The notes: generated from the letters alone by a model not told the origin. DNA of 64,000 nt from Clostridia bacterium (GCA_017470645.1 JAFUYJ010000013.1:1-64000), one strand, 5' to 3'; positions 8,926 through 18,436 are shown, counted from the first letter of the stretch. A program made the numbers and translations.

Positions 8926-10971
8926 ATGGATTTAAACAATGATGTTAAATATGTAAAAGGAGTAGGTCCAAACCGTGTGGTTTTATTAAATAAATTAGGA
9001 ATATATACATTGGAGGATTTAATAACATATTTTCCAAGAGATTATGAGGATAGAAGTAAGCCAAAGCTTATAAGTGAAGTTGTAGATGGAGAAGAAGCTT
9101 TAATAAAAGGTTTCGTAGTATCTAGAATGGCAGAAATAAGAGTAAGAAAAAATCTTGTTATATATAAATTAATAATAAGAGATGAAACAGGACCATGTAC
9201 TATAACATGGTATAATCAGCCATATTTGAAAAAGATGTTTACAGTTGGTAACGAATATAGCTTCTATGGGAAAGTAAGTAAAAAGAGCACTAGAGTTGAA
9301 ATGGCATCACCTGTGTACGATAGCGCTGAGACATCTAAAAATACAGGTAAAATTATTCCAATATATCCGCTTACTTATAAATTATCACAAACAACACTAA
9401 GACAAATTATTGAAACAGGATTAAATGAAGTTGAGGGAGAATTGGAGGAGACTCTTCCTGAATATTTAAGACAGGAATATAATTTGCTAAATATTAATAA
9501 TGCAATTCATAACATTCATTTTCCACAAGAGTTTTCAGATTTTAAAAGGGCTAGAACAAGATTTGTGTTTGAAGAGTTATTAGGAATGCAACTTGCATTA
9601 TTAAAGCTAAAAACTCAGTATACACAAGAAAAAGTAGGAATTAAGTTTGATGAAAATGTGAAGATTTCTGATGTTATAAATGATTTACCATTTAGACTAA
9701 CAAAAGCACAGTTACGTGTTTTAGAGGAGATTGACCATAACATGGAAAGTCCTAAAACTATGAATAGATTGCTTCAAGGAGATGTTGGTTCTGGTAAAAC
9801 TATTGTGTCAGTATTAGCTGCATATAAGGCGGTAAGAAGCGGATATCAAGTTGCAATTATGGCTCCAACAGCAATTTTAGCAACTCAGCATTTGGAAAGT
9901 TTTTCACAAGTTTTAGGAAAGTATGGAATTAGATGTGAATTATTAACAAGCAGTGTTACAAAAAAGAATAAAGAAGATATTTTAGAAAGATTACAAAATG
10001 GAGAAATAGATGTTTTAATAGGAACTCATGCAATATTAGAGGATAATGTTGTTTTCAACAAATTAGGTTTAGTTGTAACAGATGAACAGCATCGTTTTGG
10101 TGTAAGACAACGTAGTAAAATAGCCGCAAAAGGCACAAATCCAGATGTTTTAGTTATGACAGCAACACCAATTCCAAGAACGTTGGCTCTTATTCTATAT
10201 GGAGATTTGGATATTTCAATTATTGATGAATTACCACCAAATAGAAAGAAAATTGAAACGTATGCAGTAAAAAGTTCAATGGCAGAAAGAGTAAATAACT
10301 TCGTAAAACAACAAATTTCAGAAGGAAGACAAGCATATATTGTATGTCCACTAGTTGAGGAAAATGAAGAAATTGATGCTAAATCAGTTATAGAGTTAGC
10401 TGAAGATTACAAAAACAATGTTTTCAAAGACTACAGAGTAGAATATATCCATGGAAAAATGCGTCCAAAAGAAAAAGATGAAATAATGCAGAAATTTAAA
10501 GATGGAGAAATAGATATTTTAATTTCAACAACAGTTATTGAGGTTGGTGTAAATGTTCCAAATGCAAGTATTATGATAGTTGAAAATGCTGAACGATTTG
10601 GCTTAGCTCAGTTACACCAATTACGTGGAAGGGTTGGTAGAGGTGATTATCAATCATATTGTATATTGAAATTTAATGGAGGTTCAGATGTTGTAAGACA
10701 ACGTATGAAAATAATGCAAGATACAAATAATGGATTTATTATTGCCGAAAAAGATTTGGAATTACGTGGTAGTGGTGAATTTTTTGGAACAAGGCAACAT
10801 GGTATTCCAGAATTTAAGATAGCAAACCTTTTTGAAGATATGCCAACACTTCAAACTGTTCAAGCATTGGCAATTAGAATTATTGATGAGGATCCAGAAT
10901 TAGAGCAAGAAAAAAATGCGCCTTTGAAGAAGATTGTGGATAAGAAATTTGGGGATAGGATTGAGATTTAA
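8926..10971 (+). CDS. recG: ATP-dependent DNA helicase RecG
   Basis: The 681-residue protein has the RecG order: an N-terminal wedge/OB domain (starting NDVKYVKGVGPNRVVLLNKLGI), helicase domain 1 with Walker A GDVGSGKT (~283), the DEQH box followed by RFGVRQR, motif III MTATPIPRT, and domain 2 ending QLRGRVGRG plus the TRG region. RecG regresses stalled replication forks and branch-migrates Holliday junctions. I chose the ATG at 8926 because GAAAGGAG lies 8 bp upstream; a TTG at 8908 is in frame but precedes the ribosome binding site. Confidence 0.97.
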   Translation: MDLNNDVKYVKGVGPNRVVLLNKLGIYTLEDLITYFPRDYEDRSKPKLISEVVDGEEALIKGFVVSRMAEIRVRKNLVIYKLIIRDETGPCTITWYNQPYLKKMFTVGNEYSFYGKVSKKSTRVEMASPVYDSAETSKNTGKIIPIYPLTYKLSQTTLRQIIETGLNEVEGELEETLPEYLRQEYNLLNINNAIHNIHFPQEFSDFKRARTRFVFEELLGMQLALLKLKTQYTQEKVGIKFDENVKISDVINDLPFRLTKAQLRVLEEIDHNMESPKTMNRLLQGDVGSGKTIVSVLAAYKAVRSGYQVAIMAPTAILATQHLESFSQVLGKYGIRCELLTSSVTKKNKEDILERLQNGEIDVLIGTHAILEDNVVFNKLGLVVTDEQHRFGVRQRSKIAAKGTNPDVLVMTATPIPRTLALILYGDLDISIIDELPPNRKKIETYAVKSSMAERVNNFVKQQISEGRQAYIVCPLVEENEEIDAKSVIELAEDYKNNVFKDYRVEYIHGKMRPKEKDEIMQKFKDGEIDILISTTVIEVGVNVPNASIMIVENAERFGLAQLHQLRGRVGRGDYQSYCILKFNGGSDVVRQRMKIMQDTNNGFIIAEKDLELRGSGEFFGTRQHGIPEFKIANLFEDMPTLQTVQALAIRIIDEDPELEQEKNAPLKKIVDKKFGDRIEI

Positions 10972-10977
10972 AAAAGG

Positions 10978-11005
10978 TTGACAAATCTCAAAAATGTAGT
11001 ATAAT
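10978..11005 (+). promoter_or_regulatory. Strong sigma-A promoter for the small membrane peptide gene
   Basis: Perfect TTGACA (10978-10983) and perfect TATAAT (11000-11005) are separated by 16 bp, immediately after the recG stop codon. Confidence 0.9.
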
Positions 11006-11038
11006 ATAAGGGTACAATATTTGTGAAAGGAGATAGTT

Positions 11039-11212
11039 ATGCTAGCAAAATGGTGGAAAAGAATATTAATGATTATATTGATTATAGCCTGTTTGTTTAA
11101 TGTAACAACAAAACTAGTGAGAAATTTGTCAATCGAAGATGAATTGCTATCATCTGCACAATATATACAAGACCAACAGGATGCAGAAAAAGCAGAAAAT
11201 GTTATAAAATAA
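11039..11212 (+). CDS. Small single-pass membrane peptide (57 aa)
   Basis: The ATG at 11039 follows a good AAAGGAG ribosome binding site and a consensus promoter. The product starts MLAKWWKRILMIILIIACLF: a basic, Trp-rich N-terminus leads into one hydrophobic helix (~9-23), then a short polar Asn/Gln/Glu/Ala tail. It has no family I recognise. The strength of the promoter relative to the size of the product makes it a real gene candidate, perhaps a membrane-stress peptide or a signal-anchored secreted peptide; these roles are guesses. Confidence 0.65.
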   Translation: MLAKWWKRILMIILIIACLFNVTTKLVRNLSIEDELLSSAQYIQDQQDAEKAENVIK

Positions 11213-11222
11213 TAAAAAACTA

Positions 11223-11251
11223 TTGAAAAATAATTTCAATTGTGGTAATAT
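11223..11251 (+). promoter_or_regulatory. Sigma-A promoter for rpmE
   Basis: TTGAAA (11223-11228), a 17-bp spacer, and TAATAT (11246-11251), 43 bp before the rpmE start. Confidence 0.8.
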
Positions 11252-11294
11252 ATTAAACAGTGATTTTATTTTAAATAAGAGAGGTGAATACAAA

Positions 11295-11495
11295 ATGAGA
11301 GAAGGATTACATCCAAACTATACAGAAGCAACAATTACATGTGCTTGCGGAAATGTTATGAAAACAAATTCTACAAAGGCTGATATGAAAGTTGATATTT
11401 GTTCAAAATGTCATCCATATTGGACAGGTAACTTAAAAAGAGAAACAACAGGTGGTAGAGCAGATAGATTTAAGAAAAAATTCGGAATTGCATAA
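11295..11495 (+). CDS. rpmE: 50S ribosomal protein L31 (zinc-binding form)
   Basis: The 66-residue protein begins MREGLHPNYTEATITCACGN and contains the Cys positions of the C+ (zinc) form of L31: CAC near residue 16 and CSKCHPYWTG near 36-44. L31 bridges the ribosomal subunits, and the zinc form acts as a zinc reserve. GAGGTG precedes the ATG at 11295 by about 8 bp; the longer frame upstream (from 11223) overlaps the promoter and is not used. Confidence 0.97.
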   Translation: MREGLHPNYTEATITCACGNVMKTNSTKADMKVDICSKCHPYWTGNLKRETTGGRADRFKKKFGIA

Positions 11496-11505
11496 TTTAA
11501 AAAAG

Positions 11506-11534
11506 ATAGCCAAATTGAAGGGCTATTTTTTTTT
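11506..11534 (+). terminator. Rho-independent terminator after rpmE
   Basis: ATAGCC / GGCTAT stem with a 9-nt loop, flanked by an A run on the left and nine T on the right. Confidence 0.88.
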
Positions 11535-11535
11535 G

Positions 11536-11559
11536 AGACATTTTGAGATGTCTTTTTTT
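11536..11559 (+). terminator. Second hairpin-T-tract after rpmE
   Basis: AGACAT / ATGTCT with a 6-nt loop and a seven-T tail stands directly behind the first terminator, making a tandem stop. Confidence 0.7.
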
Positions 11560-11589
11560 GAAACAAAAAAGACCGTCCCCAAATGTTTC
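11560..11589. repeat. Dispersed intergenic repeat, fragment (GACCGTCCCC core)
   Basis: The stretch has GAAAC at one end and GTTTC at the other around a GACCGTCCCC core. It is related to the elements at 15825-15895, 18437-18467, 59146-59187 and the ends of 60242-60453. A shorter trace (GGACCGTCC) lies at about 13074 between miaB and mutS. Confidence 0.6.
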
Positions 11590-11597
11590 AAAACCCC

Positions 11598-11626
11598 TTG
11601 AAAAAAAAGTCAAATTATAGTAGAAT
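11598..11626 (+). promoter_or_regulatory. Sigma-A promoter for miaB-mutS
   Basis: TTGAAA (11598-11603), 17 bp, TAGAAT (11621-11626). The miaB start is 48 bp downstream. Confidence 0.82.
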
Positions 11627-11673
11627 AAAGGAAATTTGAGAAAAGAGAAAATAAAAAAAGGAGATTTTATACA

Positions 11674-13068
11674 GTGAGTTTAGATATAGAAAATGAATTA
11701 CAATATATAGACAAAGTTAAGAAAATAAATGAAGGAAAAAACTTAAAATATTTAATATTAACAATGGGATGTCAACTAAATGAAAATGATTCTGAAAAAT
11801 TATGTGGCATGATGGAAGAAATGGGTTATTCAAAAACAGAAAACTTACAAGATGCAGACTTAGTTGTGTTTAATACATGCTGTGTAAGAGAAAATGCAGA
11901 GGATAGATTATTTGGAAAATTAGGAGAAGTTAAGAAGGTTAAAGAAAAACGTGGTACAATAATTGCAATAGGTGGATGTATGATGCAAGAGAAGCATATT
12001 GTAGATAAGTTAAAACAAAGCTATCCATTCTTTGATATAGTTTTTGGAACACATACACTTCATAAATTTCCAGAGGATTTATATAGCAAAATTATCAACA
12101 ATAAGAGAATTGAAGATATACTAGATATAGATGGTGAAATCATTGAAGGCTTGCCAATAAGTAGGGACGATAAATTTAAAGCGTCTGTTACAATAATGAA
12201 TGGCTGCAATAATTTCTGCACATATTGTATAGTTCCATATGTACGTGGTAGAGAAAGAAGTAGAAATCCAGAAGATATCTTAAACGAAGTAAAGGAACTT
12301 GCAAAACAAGGATATAAAGAAATAACATTACTAGGACAAAATGTAAATTCGTATTTACGAAGTGGAAAAAATGATTTCAAAAGTGATATTAAAAGTTTCG
12401 CAGAGCTTTTAAGAGCTGTTAATAAAATTGAAGGAATTGAAAGAATCCGTTTTGTATCTCCACATCCAAAGGATTTCACAGATGATGTTATTGAGGCAAT
12501 ACGTGATTGTGAAAAAGTAAGTAAAATAGTACATTTACCATTGCAATCTGGTAGCTCGCAAGTATTAAAAGCGATGAATAGAAAATACACTAAGGAACAA
12601 TATATATCATTAGCAGAAAAAATGAAGAGAATGATTCCGAATGTTGTGTTTTCAACAGATATAATTGTAGGGTTTCCTGGAGAAACAGAGGAAGATTTTG
12701 AAGATACATTAGATGTAGTAAGACATATTAAATTTGAACAAGTCTTTATGTTTATATACTCAAGAAGAGTAGGAACACCAGGCGATAGAATGGAAAATCA
12801 AGTGCCAGATGAAATAAAACATGCTAGATTCAATAGATTAAAAGAATTAGTTGAAAGTCAAATCGCAGAAAATAATCAAAAATATATTGGAACAGTGCAA
12901 AAAGTTCTAGTAGAAGGATTTAGCAAAACAAACAACGATCTTTTAACAGGAAGAACAGATTCAAATAAGGTAGTAAATTTTGAAGGTTGTGAAGAAATGA
13001 TTGGAAAAATGGTTGATTTGAAGATTGTTTCAGAACATATGTGGTATTTGAAAGGCGAGATTTTTTAA
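11674..13068 (+). CDS. miaB: tRNA-2-methylthio-N6-dimethylallyladenosine synthase MiaB
   Basis: The 464-residue radical-SAM methylthiotransferase has three parts. The N-terminal UPF0004 domain has cluster cysteines in MGCQLNE, NTCCVRE and GGCMMQ. The radical SAM domain has CNNFCTYC (~178-185) followed by VPYVRGRERSR. The TRAM domain is at the C-terminus. MiaB adds a methylthio group to i6A37 of tRNAs reading UNN codons, which supports reading-frame maintenance, of interest given the frameshifts here. The start is the GTG at 11674 behind AAAAAAGGAG. It is 38 bp upstream of mutS, the common Firmicutes pair. Confidence 0.96.
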   Translation: MSLDIENELQYIDKVKKINEGKNLKYLILTMGCQLNENDSEKLCGMMEEMGYSKTENLQDADLVVFNTCCVRENAEDRLFGKLGEVKKVKEKRGTIIAIGGCMMQEKHIVDKLKQSYPFFDIVFGTHTLHKFPEDLYSKIINNKRIEDILDIDGEIIEGLPISRDDKFKASVTIMNGCNNFCTYCIVPYVRGRERSRNPEDILNEVKELAKQGYKEITLLGQNVNSYLRSGKNDFKSDIKSFAELLRAVNKIEGIERIRFVSPHPKDFTDDVIEAIRDCEKVSKIVHLPLQSGSSQVLKAMNRKYTKEQYISLAEKMKRMIPNVVFSTDIIVGFPGETEEDFEDTLDVVRHIKFEQVFMFIYSRRVGTPGDRMENQVPDEIKHARFNRLKELVESQIAENNQKYIGTVQKVLVEGFSKTNNDLLTGRTDSNKVVNFEGCEEMIGKMVDLKIVSEHMWYLKGEIF

Positions 13069-13106
13069 AAAAAGGACCGTCCAAAATTTAAAAAGGAGGA
13101 ACAAAA

Positions 13107-15821
13107 ATGGCAGAGTTTTCACCAATGATGCAACATTATTTAAAGACGAAAGAAGAATACAGTGATTGTATCTTGTTTTACAGATTAGGCGATTTTTATG
13201 AAATGTTTTTTGATGATGCTATAACAGTGTCAAGAGAATTAGAAATTACTTTAACAGGAAAAGATTGTGGGCAAGAGGAAAGAGCTCCAATGGCGGGAAT
13301 TCCTTTTCATGCAGCGGAAAGTTATATTGCAAAACTAATTTCAAAAGGTTATAAAGTTGCTATTTGTGAGCAAATGGAAGATCCAAAAGAGGCAAAAGGA
13401 ATTGTAAAAAGGGAGGTTATAAGGGTTGTAACTCCAGGTACGGTTATTGAGTCAAATTTGCTTGAAGAAAAAAAGAATAATTATATTATGAGTATTTACA
13501 AAGCAGGAATCTACTATGGCTTAAGTGTATGTGATGTTTCAACAGGTGATTTTTATGCTACTCAAATCTGTGAAAATAATAATTTTTCTAAGCTATTAGA
13601 TGAAATTTCAAGATATTCTCCATCAGAGGTTATTGTTAATAAAATGATGTTTGAAACAAAGTCTGAATTAAACAAAATTCAGGAAAGATTTAAAGTGTAT
13701 GTTTCATTAGAAAAAGAAGAGAATTTTAATGATGAGACTGAATTGTTACTTCAAATGTATAACGTGATTAATGAAGGAAGGTTTGGTACACAAAAAACAG
13801 TTTCGACAGATACAGTTAAAGAAGCAGAAGTACAAGATGTTTCAGAATACAATACTGATAATAATAACAAAATAAAAACAAAAGAGCAAATGCAAGAAAT
13901 TGATAGTAAAAATTTGATTGTTCCTGCCATAAACGCATTGATAACATATTTAACAGAAACACAAAAAACAAATCTTGAACATATTAATACAATAAAAATC
14001 TACAATATAACTCAATATATGTCACTTGATATAAATGCAAGAAGAAACTTAGAATTAACAGAAAAAATGCGCGATAAATCAAAAAAAGGAACTCTTTTAT
14101 GGGTGCTTGATAAAACTTCAACATCAATGGGAGGTAGGCTTTTAAGAAGATGGATAAATGATCCATTAATTGATGTTAAAGAAATAAATAAAAGGCTTGA
14201 TTCTGTAAAAGAATTAAAGAATAGTATAATATTAAAAGGTGACATTATTGAAAGTTTAAAAAAGGTATACGACATAGAAAGACTTGCAGGAAAAATTTCA
14301 TACGGTAATGCAAATGGTAGAGACTTAATATCATTAAAGAATTCTGTAAAGCAACTTCCAGAAGTAAAGAATATTTTATCTAAAACGGAATCTGGAATGC
14401 TAAGAGAATTATATGAAGAATTAGATGTTTTAGAGGATGTATATGATTTAATAGAAAAATCTATTGTTGAAGAGCCTCCAATTAGCGTTAAAGAGGGAGG
14501 AATTATCAAGTTAGGATATGACCCTGAAATTGATCAATTGAAAAAAGCAACAACAGAAGGAAAAACTTGGATTGTTCAATTAGAGGCAAAGGAAAGAGAG
14601 CTAACTGGTATTAAAGGTTTGAAGGTCGGATTTAATAAAGTTTTTGGATATTTCATTGAAGTGACAAAATCTAATCTAAGTATGGTACCAGATAGATATA
14701 TTAGAAAGCAAACTTTGACAAATGCAGAGAGATATGTTACAGAAGAACTTAAAAATCTAGAAAATCAAATATTAGGAGCAGAAGAGAAAGTAATAAATCT
14801 TGAGTATAAGGCTTTTACAGATGTGCGTGAAGCAATAGAAAAGCAAATTCAAAGAATTCAAAAGACATCAAATATTGTAGCAACATTAGATGTTTTAACA
14901 TCATTTGCAACAGTTGCCGAAGATATGAACTACGTAAAACCTGTTGTTGATAATGAGGGAATTATAGATATAAGAGATGGGCGTCATCCTGTTATTGAAA
15001 AAATGTCACAAGCAGGTGAGTTTGTTCCAAATGATACATATTTAGATAAATCTAGCAATAGACTAGCAATAATTACAGGACCTAATATGGCCGGTAAATC
15101 TACATATATGAGACAGGTTGCTTTAATTACTTTAATGGCGCAGATAGGAAGTTACGTTCCAGCGTCTCAGGCACATATTGGTGTGGTTGATAAAATATTT
15201 ACAAGAGTTGGGGCTTCAGATGATTTATCAATGGGCCAAAGTACTTTTATGGTTGAAATGATGGAAGTTGCTACAATTCTTAAAGAAGCTACATCAAATA
15301 GCTTGGTTATATTAGATGAGATAGGAAGAGGAACATCAACATATGATGGACTTTCAATAGCGTGGGCTGTTGCAGAGCATATTGCAGATAAGTCTTTATG
15401 TGGAGCAAAAACACTGTTTGCAACACATTATCATGAATTAACAGAGCTTGAAGAAAAGATTGATGGTGTTAAAAATTATTCAATTGCAGTAAAAGAAAAG
15501 GGAGAAGATATTATCTTTTTAAGAAAAATTGTAAATGGGGGAACAGATGAAAGTTATGGTGTACACGTTGCAAGACTTGCTGGTGTTCCACAAAATGTTA
15601 CAAAAAAAGCTAATGAAATTTTACGTTCTTTGGAAAGAAGAAATATTTTGAACAATAGAGTGATTGAGAAAGAAAGCAAAAAAGTAGTTGCAGGGCAAGT
15701 GGATATGTTTAATTATAAGTTAGCAGAGGTTGCAAGTGAGTTTGATAAGATTGATATCAATCAACTTACGCCAATTGATGCGCTTAACACAATTGTAAAA
15801 ATGAAAGAAAAATTAAGTTAG
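13107..15821 (+). CDS. mutS: DNA mismatch repair protein MutS
   Basis: The 904-residue protein has the mismatch-recognition Phe-x-Glu in DFYEMFFDD (~27-33), the connector and lever domains, and the ATPase with Walker A GPNMAGKST (~658), Walker B VILDEIGRGTST, and FATHYHELTEL. A polar insert of about 30 residues near 235-265 is unusual for the family. MutS recognises mismatches and hands over to MutL; mutL is not next to it here, since a convergent gene follows. The ribosome binding site is AAAAAGGAGG. Confidence 0.97.
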   Translation: MAEFSPMMQHYLKTKEEYSDCILFYRLGDFYEMFFDDAITVSRELEITLTGKDCGQEERAPMAGIPFHAAESYIAKLISKGYKVAICEQMEDPKEAKGIVKREVIRVVTPGTVIESNLLEEKKNNYIMSIYKAGIYYGLSVCDVSTGDFYATQICENNNFSKLLDEISRYSPSEVIVNKMMFETKSELNKIQERFKVYVSLEKEENFNDETELLLQMYNVINEGRFGTQKTVSTDTVKEAEVQDVSEYNTDNNNKIKTKEQMQEIDSKNLIVPAINALITYLTETQKTNLEHINTIKIYNITQYMSLDINARRNLELTEKMRDKSKKGTLLWVLDKTSTSMGGRLLRRWINDPLIDVKEINKRLDSVKELKNSIILKGDIIESLKKVYDIERLAGKISYGNANGRDLISLKNSVKQLPEVKNILSKTESGMLRELYEELDVLEDVYDLIEKSIVEEPPISVKEGGIIKLGYDPEIDQLKKATTEGKTWIVQLEAKERELTGIKGLKVGFNKVFGYFIEVTKSNLSMVPDRYIRKQTLTNAERYVTEELKNLENQILGAEEKVINLEYKAFTDVREAIEKQIQRIQKTSNIVATLDVLTSFATVAEDMNYVKPVVDNEGIIDIRDGRHPVIEKMSQAGEFVPNDTYLDKSSNRLAIITGPNMAGKSTYMRQVALITLMAQIGSYVPASQAHIGVVDKIFTRVGASDDLSMGQSTFMVEMMEVATILKEATSNSLVILDEIGRGTSTYDGLSIAWAVAEHIADKSLCGAKTLFATHYHELTELEEKIDGVKNYSIAVKEKGEDIIFLRKIVNGGTDESYGVHVARLAGVPQNVTKKANEILRSLERRNILNNRVIEKESKKVVAGQVDMFNYKLAEVASEFDKIDINQLTPIDALNTIVKMKEKLS

Positions 15822-15824
15822 AGT

Positions 15825-15895
15825 GAAACTTTTGGGGACACTGACAAAAAATTCCAGTGGGACTAGAACTTTTTGTCAGTGTCCCCAAAAGTTTC
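15825..15895. repeat. Intergenic element with 26-bp perfect inverted repeat (GGGGACA family)
   Basis: The arms at 15825-15850 and 15870-15895 are exact reverse complements and contain GGGGACACTGAC / GTCAGTGTCCCC; the spacer is 19 nt. It fills the gap between the convergent mutS and zinc-ribbon genes and can act as a two-way transcription stop. This is the most complete short copy of the dispersed family. Confidence 0.9.
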
Positions 15896-15899
15896 AAAA

Positions 15900-15925
15900 A
15901 AAGACCAACTTTTCAGTTGGTCTTT
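15900..15925 (-). terminator. Terminator for the zinc-ribbon gene
   Basis: An 11-bp perfect stem (AAAGACCAACT / AGTTGGTCTTT) with a 4-nt loop is followed by a T run on the minus strand. It also forms on the plus strand after mutS. Confidence 0.9.
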
Positions 15926-15929
15926 AATT

Positions 15930-16631
15930 TTAGTTATTTAATGAATTATAGTAATCTAAATAATCTGAGTAATCATCTGAACTTTTGCTGTCTTTTGATT
16001 TTTTAGCTGTTTCTGGTGAAACAGGAATTCTTTTCCAGTTTTTATCAACTTTGTATACATAGATTGTTGAAGTAGAGTAATCGTAATCTTCTTTACCTTT
16101 TACTTTTGTTTCAACTTTTACTTTGTATCCTTTTTTAATTTCTGTGCTTGTGTCATATTTTTTCTCAACATATTCTTCAACATCTTTTAATTCATCTTTT
16201 GATAATTTTGTTTTCTTTAAGATTTTTACAGAATATTTTACATTATCACCGTAATCTTTTTCATCATCTTTCTTGTCATCTTTTAAATCACTATCTGATT
16301 TTTTAGTTTTCATGAAGTCTGGATAAACTTCTTCGTATAAATCTCCATCACATTTGTTTAATGCTTTTATGTAATTTTTAATTGGTTTTTTCCAACCACT
16401 TCCGATTAATGAAGCAAGAATTGCAATTATAATTACAACAACAGCAACTAATCCTGCTATTATTCCTACCTTTTTAATCATTTCAGATTTATTTGTAGAT
16501 GTAGCGTTTGATTCAGCGTTTTCTACAACTGGCTCAGCAACTTTTTCAGCTTGAGCTCCATTTCCACAATTTGGGCATACTACTTGGTCGTCAGCCATTT
16601 CTGCACCACAATTTTCACAAAATTTACTCAT
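15930..16631 (-). CDS. Zinc-ribbon membrane protein with extracellular domain
   Basis: The 233-residue protein starts with a four-Cys zinc ribbon (C5, C8, C19, C22), then an acidic/Ala/Asn linker, one membrane helix (~52-74), and a Lys/Asp-rich extracellular domain (~78-233). The C-terminal domain is similar to that of the lipoprotein at 18855-19484: both contain DN[IV]K, then a charged helix, then KGY-[KE]-[VL]-[KE]-V-[KE] and a VY-x-[VI]-D strand pair. That places both in one family of surface-exposed proteins of unknown role. It has its own promoter and a GGAGG ribosome binding site. Confidence 0.8.
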   Translation of the reverse strand: MSKFCENCGAEMADDQVVCPNCGNGAQAEKVAEPVVENAESNATSTNKSEMIKKVGIIAGLVAVVVIIIAILASLIGSGWKKPIKNYIKALNKCDGDLYEEVYPDFMKTKKSDSDLKDDKKDDEKDYGDNVKYSVKILKKTKLSKDELKDVEEYVEKKYDTSTEIKKGYKVKVETKVKGKEDYDYSTSTIYVYKVDKNWKRIPVSPETAKKSKDSKSSDDYSDYLDYYNSLNN

Positions 16632-16664
16632 AAAAAAATCCTCCTTTTTAGTTTACATACCATA

Positions 16665-16693
16665 ATAATAATATAAGTATATTTTAATGTCAA
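16665..16693 (-). promoter_or_regulatory. Sigma-A promoter for the zinc-ribbon gene
   Basis: On the minus strand, TTGACA (16693-16688), a 17-bp spacer, and TATTAT (16670-16665). Confidence 0.82.
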
Positions 16694-16739
16694 GAAGTAT
16701 ATAACAAAATTGTCGAAAAAGTTTTTGGCGAAAATTACA

Positions 16740-16768
16740 TTGACTTTTATATTAATAAAAGATAAAAT
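16740..16768 (+). promoter_or_regulatory. Sigma-A promoter for the nucleoside kinase gene
   Basis: TTGACT (16740-16745), 17 bp, TAAAAT (16763-16768). It is divergent from the promoter at 16665-16693, about 50 bp away. Confidence 0.85.
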
Positions 16769-16793
16769 ATTTCTAGAGAGAAGGATGATAAAT

Positions 16794-18431
16794 ATGCAAA
16801 TTCAATATAATAACATTACAATAGATGTAAAAGAAGGAACAAGAATAAAGGATGTATTAAGTAATGAAATTAATAGAACTGATGCTATTGCAGCTAGGTT
16901 CAATAATGAAGTAAAAAGTTTAAATTATAAATTAAAAGAAAATGGAACATTAGATTTAATAGATATTAGCAATAAAGATGGCATTCGTATATATAGAAAA
17001 GGCTTATTATTTGTTATAGGAATGGCTATAGAGCAATTGTATCCCAAAGCCAAAATGATGGTAAATTATCAATTGTCAAATTCATTATTATGTGAATTCG
17101 AAGACATGCCAGTCACTGACGAAATGATTGATGCAATAAATAAAAAAGTGGCAGAAATTGTTGAAGCTGATTTACCAATCGAGAAAAAATCTATGACAAA
17201 GCAAGAAGCTGAATTATTTTATAAAGATAAAGATACTATAAAGGGTAGATTACAACTTGATTTAAAAACAAAAAAACAAGTTAGTTTATACTGGTGTAAT
17301 GACTATTTTAATTATTTTTATGGAATCCTACCAATATCAACAGGAAAAATGAAATTATATGAAATTATCAAATATCACAGAGGATTTCTAGTACGCTATC
17401 CAAACAGAAAAGAAATAAATAAGTTGCCAGAATTTCAGGAAAATAAAAAATTACTTGCTACACTTGATGAATATGACGTTTTACATAGAGTTTTGGACGT
17501 TCCGACAGTAGGAAAGTTAAATGAAATAACAAGACAAGGTAAAATAAAAGATTATATTTTATTAGATGAAGCCTTACATGAAAAGAAGATTGCTAATATT
17601 GCTGATGAAATTGTGAAAAATGAAAAAATAAAAATGATCTTAATAGCTGGACCATCTTCATCTGGTAAGACAACATTTGCACAAAGACTAGGAATTCAGT
17701 TAAGATTAAATGGTCTAAAGCCAGTAACAATTTCTGTTGACAATTATTTTGTTGAAAGAGATCAAAATCCAAAAGATGAAAATGGAAACTATAATTTCGA
17801 ATGCCTAGAAGCAATTGATGTAAAGTTGTTTAATGAACATTTGGTTAGATTGCTAAATGGAGAAGAAGTAGAAATACCAAGTTTTGATTTCGAAGTGGGT
17901 ACAAAGAGATATAAAGGCAACAAATTAAAATTGGCAGAAGACGAAGTTCTAGTAATAGAAGGTATTCATTGCTTGAATGATGAGCTAACACCATTAATTC
18001 CAAAAGAACAAAAATACAAAATTTATATTAGTTGTTTAACAGTTTTAAATATAGATGAACATAATAGAATATCAACAACGGATACACGATTAATTAGAAG
18101 AATTGTTAGGGATAGTCAATTTAGAGGATATAAAGCACTTCACACTTTGCAAATGTGGGATTCTGTTGTTGCGGGAGAGAAAATTAATATTTTCCCATTC
18201 CAAGAGGAAGCTGATAGCATGTTTAATTCATCATTAATTTATGAACTTGCAGTTTTAAAGGATTATGCAATGCCATTATTGGAGGAGATTGATAAGTCAA
18301 TGGAAGAATATTCTGAGGCAAAAAGATTGCATAGAATGCTTGGTTACTTCGAATCTATTCCAGCAGATTATTTGCCAAGTAATTCATTGTTAAGAGAGTT
18401 TGTAGGTGGTAGTACATTTGATGTACATTAA
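16794..18431 (+). CDS. Uridine kinase-like nucleoside kinase with TGS/ThrRS-like N-terminus
   Basis: The N-terminal ~60 residues look like a TGS domain (IDVKEGTRIKDVL), followed by a threonyl-tRNA-synthetase-like second domain. The C-terminal half is a uridine/phosphoribulokinase-type P-loop kinase with Walker A AGPSSSGKTT (~285), SVDNYFVERD, and VIEGIHCLN. This architecture is common in Firmicutes and Thermotoga as a nucleoside kinase; its physiological substrate is not settled. The start is the ATG at 16794, 8 bp after GAGAGAAGG; an ATG at 16785 overlaps that ribosome binding site. It is a single-gene unit. Confidence 0.88.
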   Translation: MQIQYNNITIDVKEGTRIKDVLSNEINRTDAIAARFNNEVKSLNYKLKENGTLDLIDISNKDGIRIYRKGLLFVIGMAIEQLYPKAKMMVNYQLSNSLLCEFEDMPVTDEMIDAINKKVAEIVEADLPIEKKSMTKQEAELFYKDKDTIKGRLQLDLKTKKQVSLYWCNDYFNYFYGILPISTGKMKLYEIIKYHRGFLVRYPNRKEINKLPEFQENKKLLATLDEYDVLHRVLDVPTVGKLNEITRQGKIKDYILLDEALHEKKIANIADEIVKNEKIKMILIAGPSSSGKTTFAQRLGIQLRLNGLKPVTISVDNYFVERDQNPKDENGNYNFECLEAIDVKLFNEHLVRLLNGEEVEIPSFDFEVGTKRYKGNKLKLAEDEVLVIEGIHCLNDELTPLIPKEQKYKIYISCLTVLNIDEHNRISTTDTRLIRRIVRDSQFRGYKALHTLQMWDSVVAGEKINIFPFQEEADSMFNSSLIYELAVLKDYAMPLLEEIDKSMEEYSEAKRLHRMLGYFESIPADYLPSNSLLREFVGGSTFDVH

Positions 18432-18436
18432 TTTTT

